From assembly GCA_023428915.1 (NCBI GenBank), contig JAEYWL010000022.1, positions 1 through 58,382 on the forward strand: 58,382 bases of DNA, read 5' to 3'. The stretch is from Verrucomicrobiota bacterium. GTDB lineage: Bacteria > Chlamydiota > Chlamydiia > Chlamydiales > JAEYWL01. Position 1 is the stretch's first letter; every line of letters begins with the position of its first letter. Below the pieces are notes generated by a model that saw nothing but the letters and a program-made list of their open reading frames with translations, was not told the DNA's origin and searched no databases. The translations under genes and the position numbers were made by a program. Below, one piece after another: positions 52,888-58,382 of this stretch.

Positions 52888-53940
52888 TTAGGAATTTAGC
52901 GAAACGATGGCCCGGTCTTGAATTTGTTTTATAGAGGTGTAATTGCCTTGTTTATGGGTGAAAATAATTGGAAAGCCGCTAGGAGCTTTTGCAGGCACGA
53001 GTTTGACAGTTTTTTTAATAGTTTCAGGAGCGGCTTTTAACCATTTCGGCACTGTGTTAAGCAAGCCAAAGGAAATGCTAGCAGCAACTTCGCGGGCACC
53101 GTCCACGAGACGCATAGTGGTTTCATTGTACAGCTTATTGGTTGCAATGGCGCTAGCTGTTGCTTTTTTAGCTGCTTCAACAAAATCGTCGCTTCTTATC
53201 GGCAGCTTGCTCCAAGAAATTAGGCGGTCTATCATGACTTTATTTTCTTCAACACGCTGTACAAGCGCTTCTTTATTATCGGCAATTTCTTTTAGGATTC
53301 GTCCCCAGTGCAGCCATAGTTTGTTCATAGCCTCGCTTTTTGTTTGCGAAGAAAAGATAAAGGCCTCCATCAATTGAATAGAGCACATGCTTAAGGTAAA
53401 TAATTGCACAACCGAGAAAAAAGAGTAGTAGCAAAGCGTGGTAATTTTCATAGCGAGCAATTTTAGACGTAAATGCACAAGCCCAATAGTGCCTGGATCA
53501 AATAGATAGGATAAAATTACATGCAATCTGTTTTTGGGATCAAAATGACCGCATTTTACACGCGCAAAATTCAGGCTATAAAAGGCAGTCTTTATTTGTT
53601 CTGCTGAAAAACATAACTGTTTATACTCTTGAATGCATTCAGAACAGCATTTACTGATCAAGAGAATCCTTGCAGCAAATTCAAGAGGGATTTTTACAAA
53701 TCCCCCACCAAAATAACGGCAAAATTCAGAGTTTAGAGCAGCATTAAAGGCCATGCCGAAGCCATATTGTGTAAAGCTGGCGGGGTCTTTTGTGATTTCT
53801 TGTAAATGACGCTTCCAACGCCACCAAGTGTGTGCTTTATATATGGCGCTAAAAGCTACCGATAAGCCGAAGGGAAGTTGATAAGCAACTCCGTCAATTT
53901 CACGTGCAGTTGAGCCATAAATATCTAAAGGGTTGCTCAT
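52888..53940 (-). CDS. Unrecognised protein with central hydrophobic segments
   Basis: From ATG 53940 this protein has 350 residues; the GAGGA site upstream supports it over ATG 53952. It was not recognised. It has several moderately hydrophobic helices (YQLPFGLSVAFSAIY, FGMAFNAALNSEFCRYFGGG, a stronger one at TTLCYYSFFSVVQLFTLSMC), followed by a helical, charged C-terminal half. Short aromatic and cysteine-rich words (KCCSECIQEYKQLC) are notable. It could be a peripheral or inclusion-membrane-type protein, but the bilobed hydrophobic hairpin of classical Inc proteins is not clear. It is transcribed alone and ends at a strong terminator. Confidence 0.68.
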   Translation of the reverse strand: MSNPLDIYGSTAREIDGVAYQLPFGLSVAFSAIYKAHTWWRWKRHLQEITKDPASFTQYGFGMAFNAALNSEFCRYFGGGFVKIPLEFAARILLISKCCSECIQEYKQLCFSAEQIKTAFYSLNFARVKCGHFDPKNRLHVILSYLFDPGTIGLVHLRLKLLAMKITTLCYYSFFSVVQLFTLSMCSIQLMEAFIFSSQTKSEAMNKLWLHWGRILKEIADNKEALVQRVEENKVMIDRLISWSKLPIRSDDFVEAAKKATASAIATNKLYNETTMRLVDGAREVAASISFGLLNTVPKWLKAAPETIKKTVKLVPAKAPSGFPIIFTHKQGNYTSIKQIQDRAIVSLNS

Positions 53941-54099
53941 ATAGTTCCTCAATTTAAGTTATCTTATTTTCTAACGTAAATAGTATTTTTTAATAAAGAG
54001 GTAAATTATTTAGTTAGGCGATTGATAATTAGATGTTTGAGATAAAGCTGCCAATAAATCTTAATAACAAGGAGGCGGGAATAAGCGTCTTGCCTATTT

Positions 54100-54161
54100 A
54101 AACCCGACTGCCACCTTCTAAGACCCTGATTCGAGCTCTTAGAAAGTAGCAAGTCGGGTTT
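54100..54161. repeat. 62-bp palindrome related to family B (family C)
   Basis: The arms aaacccgact (54100) and agtcgggttt (54152), with inner ccttctaaga/tcttagaaag, form a near-complete palindrome. The words ccttctaag, aagaccctgatt and attcgag are shared with the element at 44297-44471, in a different arrangement. It lies in the 290-bp divergent gap before tkt, where no gene was seen. Confidence 0.75.
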
Positions 54162-54239
54162 TAAGTCTCCTTTTACACTTTTTTTGTTTTCCTCAAGCTG
54201 CTATAAAAATGTAATTTAAGATTTAAGTGAGTGGTAAAA

Positions 54240-56252
54240 ATGAAAAAAGAAGCATGTCAGCCAAAATTTGACGAAGATATTAAGCAGATTCTTGCTAAAA
54301 CAGCAAATACTATACGACAGTTATCCATGGAAGCGGTACAAAAAGCCGATTCCGGCCATCCAGGCCTGCCTATGGGTTGCGCTGAAATTGGAGCTTATCT
54401 TTATGGTTATGCCTTGCGCCATAATCCAAAAGATTCCAAGTGGTTGAACCGCGACCGTTTTATCCTCTCTGCCGGACATGGCTCTATGCTCCTTTACTCT
54501 TGCCTGTACCTTTCAGGATTTAAACTAACTCTGGACGACATCAAAAATTTTCGCCAACTGCATTCCAGAACTCCGGGACATCCTGAATCGCATGAAACCG
54601 ATGGAGTTGAAACGACTACCGGGCCTTTAGGGCAGGGAGTGGGAAATGCCGTAGGCCAGGCTTTAGGCCTAAAATTATTAGGCGAGAAGTTCAATACCGA
54701 AGACGAAAAACTCTTTGACAGCAAAGTATTTGTACTGGCCGGTGATGGCTGTATTATGGAGGGGGTTTCTTCAGAAGTTTCTTCTTTGGCGGGCCACCTT
54801 AAGCTGGACAACCTGATCCTCATTTATGACGCTAACAATGTTTGCCTGGATGGGCCATTGGCCGAATCCTGTTCGGAAGACACTAAAATGCGCTACAAAG
54901 CTTATGGCTGGGATGTATTTGAAATAGACGGGCATGATTTAGATGCTATCCATTCTACAATTACCCATATTCGTGAAACCCAGGAGCGTCCTTGCTTAGT
55001 GATTGCGAGAACAATTATCGGCAAAGGGGCGCCCAATAAGGCAGGCACGCATAAAGTTCACGGAGCGCCATTAGGCGAAGAGGAAATTAAAGCGGCCAAA
55101 GCAGCTTTGGGATTGCCCGATGAACCCTTCTTTGTACCGCAAGCTGTGATCGATTATTTTAAAAACAAGCTTGCTCAAGATGCTAAACTCGAGGCGGACT
55201 GGAATGCCCTGTTAAAAAAATGGGGAGAAAGCCATCCCGAAAAGCTCAGCGTTTTTAAAGAAATGCAAAACCAGGCTCTTCCAGCTGATTTGGAAGAGAA
55301 GCTGCGCAGCCTGCAAATTAAAGCTCCGGTAGCAGGTCGCAAGGCCTCGCAGGAAGTCATTAATGTGTTAGCCGATATTCTGCCTTTCCTGTATGGCGGT
55401 TCAGCCGACTTGTCAGGTTCCGACCTTACCATGATTAAGAAAATGCCTATCATTTCCCCGGGCATGTTCAACGGCCGTAATATAAAGTATGGCGTGCGTG
55501 AATTTGGCATGGCTACGATGGCCACCGGCCTATACCAGACGCAAATGATATTGCCCTTTATCGGGACTTTTTTGACTTTTTCCGACTATATGCGCAATGC
55601 CATCCGCTTGGCAGCTCTGCAAAAAGCCCATGTTGTCTACCAGTTTACCCATGACTCGATTTTTTTAGGAGAAGACGGCCCCACTCACCAGCCCGTTGAG
55701 CACTATGCGGCCTTGCGAGCGATTCCCGACCTCCAAGTGATTCGTCCGGCCGATACCCATGAGGTAAAGATGAGTTGGATTGCCGCGCTTAATTATAAAG
55801 GTCCGACTGCAATCATCTTATCACGTCAAAACTTGCCGGATGTGCCCGGAACAGATGTGTCTTTTGCTGAAGGGATGGGCAAGGGAGCTTATATTGTGAA
55901 AAAAGAGAGCCACAAACCTGATTTTACTCTTTTTGCTACCGGATCTGAACTATGGCTGGCAATGGATGTAGCTGCAGAGCTTGAGAAACATGATAAAAGC
56001 GTGCGCGTCGTTTCAGTGCCTTGCTGGTACCTTTTCGATAAACAAAATAAAGAATATAAAGAGAGCATTATTGGCGGCGATCTCGGCAAGAGAGTCAGTA
56101 TCGAGGCTGGTGTGGAAATGGGATGGCAGAAATTCATAGGCGTACATGGAGTAGCTATCTGCATGGAAACTTTTGGCGCCTCTGCACCTTATAGCGAATT
56201 GCAAAAGGCATTTGGCTTTACTGTCGAACAGATTTTGGACCGCATTTTATAA
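54240..56252 (+). CDS. tkt: Transketolase
   Basis: From ATG 54240 this is a 670-residue thiamine-diphosphate enzyme of the non-oxidative pentose phosphate pathway, exchanging two-carbon units between ketoses and aldoses. Motifs are AVQKADSGHPGLPMGCAEIG, the cofactor-binding GDGCIMEGVSSEVSSLAGH ... DANNV, the pyrimidine-domain VREFGMATMATGL, and HDSIFLGEDGPTHQPVEHY. The length is normal. The frame opens at GTG 54231, three residues upstream. It is 3 bp before hemE and may share its transcript, an odd pairing with haem genes that may be only positional. Confidence 0.96.
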   Translation: MKKEACQPKFDEDIKQILAKTANTIRQLSMEAVQKADSGHPGLPMGCAEIGAYLYGYALRHNPKDSKWLNRDRFILSAGHGSMLLYSCLYLSGFKLTLDDIKNFRQLHSRTPGHPESHETDGVETTTGPLGQGVGNAVGQALGLKLLGEKFNTEDEKLFDSKVFVLAGDGCIMEGVSSEVSSLAGHLKLDNLILIYDANNVCLDGPLAESCSEDTKMRYKAYGWDVFEIDGHDLDAIHSTITHIRETQERPCLVIARTIIGKGAPNKAGTHKVHGAPLGEEEIKAAKAALGLPDEPFFVPQAVIDYFKNKLAQDAKLEADWNALLKKWGESHPEKLSVFKEMQNQALPADLEEKLRSLQIKAPVAGRKASQEVINVLADILPFLYGGSADLSGSDLTMIKKMPIISPGMFNGRNIKYGVREFGMATMATGLYQTQMILPFIGTFLTFSDYMRNAIRLAALQKAHVVYQFTHDSIFLGEDGPTHQPVEHYAALRAIPDLQVIRPADTHEVKMSWIAALNYKGPTAIILSRQNLPDVPGTDVSFAEGMGKGAYIVKKESHKPDFTLFATGSELWLAMDVAAELEKHDKSVRVVSVPCWYLFDKQNKEYKESIIGGDLGKRVSIEAGVEMGWQKFIGVHGVAICMETFGASAPYSELQKAFGFTVEQILDRIL

Positions 56253-56255
56253 CTT

Positions 56256-57263
56256 ATGCTGCTCGATGCCCTTCGCTGTCAAAATCATACTAGGCCTCCT
56301 GTTTGGTTAATGCGCCAGGCAGGACGGTATATGCCGGAATACCGGCAAATCCGCTCCCGCTATAGTTTTCTCGATATGTGCAAAACACCGGAATTGGCCG
56401 CGGAAATTACAGCTTTGCCGATTACTGCTTTTGGCATGGATGCTGCCATACTCTTTTCCGATATTTTAGTTGTCGCTGAAGGGTTAGGGTGTAAACTCGA
56501 ATTTATCGATGCCGAAGGGCCTGTGCTTTCTCCCCCCATCAGGGAAAGGAAGCAAATTGCCGATATACAGATTCCGGTAGCTGAAGAAGCTTTTGGCTAT
56601 GTGGCTGATGCCATTCGCTTAATCAAACAGCAGTTAAGTGTTCCGCTTTTGGGGTTTGCTGGCGCTCCTTTTACGGTAGCCAGTTATATGATTGAAGGGC
56701 GCACTTCGCGCGACCTCAAGCGCACTAAAGAGTGGCTCTACCGGGACCCTGCCAGTTTTCGCAGCCTATTGGATAAAATAGCAGCTGCTACTGAAGCTTA
56801 TTTAAAAATGCAAGTGCGTGCAGGAGTCGATGCTATCCAAATTTTTGACTCTTGGGCAAATGTGCTGGCCTATCGCGAATTTAAAGAATTTTCCTTAAAG
56901 TACTTGCAGCGCCTAAGCTCTGCTTTGCAAGCGGAAAATGTACCTGTGATAATCTTTTGCAAAGGCTCTTCATATTTTGCCAAAGAACTAGCAGCCATCA
57001 CACCAAATGCAATCAGCCTAGATTGGAACTGCCATTTGCCTGCTATGCGTTCTGCTATTCCTCCAACAATTGCCATTCAGGGTAATTTGGATCCTTATAT
57101 GCTTTTAGGGCCTGCTGAAACCATTGTTAAACAGACGCAGGAGCTGCTGCAAGGGATGCGGGGGGATAAAGGGTATATTTTTAACTTGGGCCACGGCATT
57201 TTACCTGAAACACCAGTTGAATCTGTCAGGGCGCTAATCAACACAATTAAAAGTTCATTATGA
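56256..57263 (+). CDS. hemE: Uroporphyrinogen decarboxylase
   Basis: This 335-residue protein has both family signatures: RPPVWLMRQAGRYMPEYR at residues 15-32 and GFAGAPFTVASYMIEG in the middle, plus NLGHGILPETPVE near the C-terminus. It removes four acetate carboxyl groups from uroporphyrinogen III to give coproporphyrinogen III in haem synthesis, in the cytosol. It overlaps hemF by 4 bp (ATGA), so the two successive enzymes are translationally coupled. Confidence 0.97.
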   Translation: MLLDALRCQNHTRPPVWLMRQAGRYMPEYRQIRSRYSFLDMCKTPELAAEITALPITAFGMDAAILFSDILVVAEGLGCKLEFIDAEGPVLSPPIRERKQIADIQIPVAEEAFGYVADAIRLIKQQLSVPLLGFAGAPFTVASYMIEGRTSRDLKRTKEWLYRDPASFRSLLDKIAAATEAYLKMQVRAGVDAIQIFDSWANVLAYREFKEFSLKYLQRLSSALQAENVPVIIFCKGSSYFAKELAAITPNAISLDWNCHLPAMRSAIPPTIAIQGNLDPYMLLGPAETIVKQTQELLQGMRGDKGYIFNLGHGILPETPVESVRALINTIKSSL

Positions 57264-58039
57264 AAACCGCCATACAAAATTATCTATTGGATCTTCGTGA
57301 AGCTATTATCTCCGCTTTCGAACATCTCGAAGGAAGAAATGCGGCTTTTACGCGCAAGCCTTGGCAATACCAGAAGGGGCAGGGAGGGGGAGAGATTGCT
57401 GTGCTGCGCGGCAACGTATTTGAAAAGGCAGCTGTAAATTTTTCCGCCATACAAGGCGATGTTTTTCCCATGCAGGATGGTTCGGGGCCTTTTTTTGCTA
57501 CCGGTGTCAGTTTAATAACCCATATGGCCAATCCCCATGCCCCGACGGTGCATATGAATTTGCGCTTTATCGAAGCGCAGGATAAAAGCTGGCTAGGCGG
57601 CGGCTATGATTTGACCCCTATGGGCCAAGCCTACGAAGAGGACACTGCCCATTTTCATGGAGTAGCCGAGCGTACCTTGGGGCCCGACCTGTATGCGGCC
57701 TTTTCTAAAAACGCTAAAGAGTATTTCTATATTCCCCATCGCGCCAAAGAAAGGGGAGTCGGGGGGATATTTTTTGACCACTTTGGCGAAAATGCCGTAG
57801 AGGCCTCCCTGCCAGTATGGAAAGCTATCGGCAATACATTTTTAGAAGCTATTATCCCGATTTATAAGAAGCGCGCCAAGTTGCCATTTACCCGGGAACA
57901 GCGGGAATTGCAGCTGGAGATGAGAGCCCACTATGTGGAATTTAATTTGCTGTATGACCGCGGCACTAAGTTCGGTTTCTTCTCAGGCGGCAACCCTGAA
58001 GCGATCCTCTGCTCTATGCCCCCTCTAGCCAAGTGGTAG
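57260..58039 (+). CDS. hemF: Oxygen-dependent coproporphyrinogen III oxidase, C-terminally short
   Basis: This 259-residue protein matches HemF closely: GGGEIAVLRGNVFEKAAVNF, VHMNLRFIEAQ, WLGGGYDLTP, YFYIPHRAKERGVGGIFFDH, and YVEFNLLYDRGTKFGF. It converts coproporphyrinogen III to protoporphyrinogen IX using O2. The family normally continues after the LPPLxxW segment for about 40 residues ending with a GSPEA-x-L ... DWL motif; here a TAG stop comes directly after PPLAKW and a repeat element follows. The loss may affect dimer formation, or this lineage may have a shorter enzyme. Confidence 0.93.
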   Translation: MKTAIQNYLLDLREAIISAFEHLEGRNAAFTRKPWQYQKGQGGGEIAVLRGNVFEKAAVNFSAIQGDVFPMQDGSGPFFATGVSLITHMANPHAPTVHMNLRFIEAQDKSWLGGGYDLTPMGQAYEEDTAHFHGVAERTLGPDLYAAFSKNAKEYFYIPHRAKERGVGGIFFDHFGENAVEASLPVWKAIGNTFLEAIIPIYKKRAKLPFTREQRELQLEMRAHYVEFNLLYDRGTKFGFFSGGNPEAILCSMPPLAKW

Positions 58040-58054
58040 TTTTATTTTATAGTT

Positions 58055-58256
58055 TAACCACAGAGGGCACAGAGCACACAGAGAGGGATTTAAATTATAA
58101 CTTTTATATTCATGCAGTAGAATTATAAATTAATAAACACAAAGATCGCAAAGTCACAAAGTTTTTTCACACGGCTTAAACTTAATCCTTTGTGCCTTTG
58201 CGATCTTTGTGTTTATTATTTAATTAGTGATTTAAGCTCTGTGGCCTCTGCGGTAA
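58055..58256. repeat. Nested inverted repeat of cacagag/cacaaag words (family E)
   Basis: The outer arms accacagagggcacagag and ctctgtggcctctgcggt enclose inner arms aaacacaaagatcgcaaagt (58135) and ctttgcgatctttgtgttt (58196). It begins 16 bases after the hemF stop. Related words occur at 37601-37640. Similar repeats are found between genes of many unrelated bacteria. The last 126 bp of the window hold a further short inverted repeat (tcgaaaaattttg) and no gene. Confidence 0.8.
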
Positions 58257-58382
58257 AAAATAGACATCTTTTAAAACTCGCTTTAGTTGCTAAAATTAGA
58301 CATTTTTGAGCAGCTTTTTCGAAAAATTTTGAGAGCATGTAAATATACATGGTCGAAAAATTTTGCGGAAAAGATGCAAAAA

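Noticed and set aside
54231..57263. tkt-hemE-hemF as a functional gene cluster
   Set aside because: hemE-hemF coupling is meaningful, but transketolase has no pathway link to haem; closeness alone is weak evidence.

Overview
The window reads as chromosomal DNA of an environmental, amoeba-associated chlamydia (Parachlamydiaceae-like). The main evidence is the block trmL-trxA ... mip-aspS-hisS, which keeps the order and orientation known from Chlamydia trachomatis. Other support is an ERG4/ERG24-type sterol reductase of the kind reported from Protochlamydia and Coxiella, Fic and protein-kinase-like proteins typical of intracellular bacteria, and many A/T-rich unrecognised ORFs set between conserved housekeeping genes. 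No transposase, integrase, CRISPR array, rRNA or convincing tRNA was seen. All assignments were made by reading motifs; no database search was possible.

Layout. (1) 0.2-12.5 kb holds housekeeping genes: a Cys-rich conserved protein, trmL, trxA, trhO, an unknown A/T-rich gene (3.1-4.5 kb), mip, aspS, hisS, a YqgE/AlgH protein and a three-gene MCE/Mla lipid-transport operon. (2) 12.5-18.0 kb is an A/T-rich island: a complete Fic protein, an endonuclease/exonuclease/phosphatase-fold protein, a Fic-family N-terminal remnant and an 848-residue unknown protein with an internal repeat. These are candidate host-directed proteins. (3) 18.4-36.1 kb, all on +, is a surface-polymer and signalling locus: a WecG/TagA glycosyltransferase, a one-chain REC-PP2C-HATPase-STAS partner switch, a bactoprenyl sugar-phosphate transferase, a degenerate nucleotidyltransferase/beta-helix/sugar-transferase fusion, a secreted repeat protein, a membrane-anchored TPR protein, an exosortase with intact Cys/Arg/His, a small membrane protein and an EpsI-like protein. 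It is followed by a REC-PP2C phosphatase, a histidine kinase and an 1810-residue Ser/Thr-kinase/ATPase/histidine-kinase hybrid. (4) 36.2-44.3 kb holds the sterol reductase, an unknown protein with a tandem duplication, mfd and a frameshifted protein kinase. (5) 44.5-54 kb holds alaS, then a tightly overlapping six-gene minus-strand operon (a VioC-like Fe(II)/2-oxoglutarate oxygenase, an EamA transporter, an NTF2-like protein, a PPDK-like protein without its ATP-grasp domain, an Asp/Glu racemase and a metallophosphoesterase), and an unknown protein. (6) 54.2-58.4 kb holds tkt, hemE and a C-terminally short hemF.

The two best candidates for undescribed systems are the exosortase/EpsI locus wired to two PP2C switches, and the six-gene operon, whose parts suggest oxidation, racemisation and export of an amino-acid-like small molecule. 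The intergenic regions carry several families of palindromic repeats (about 60-200 bp), mostly at gene 3' ends.
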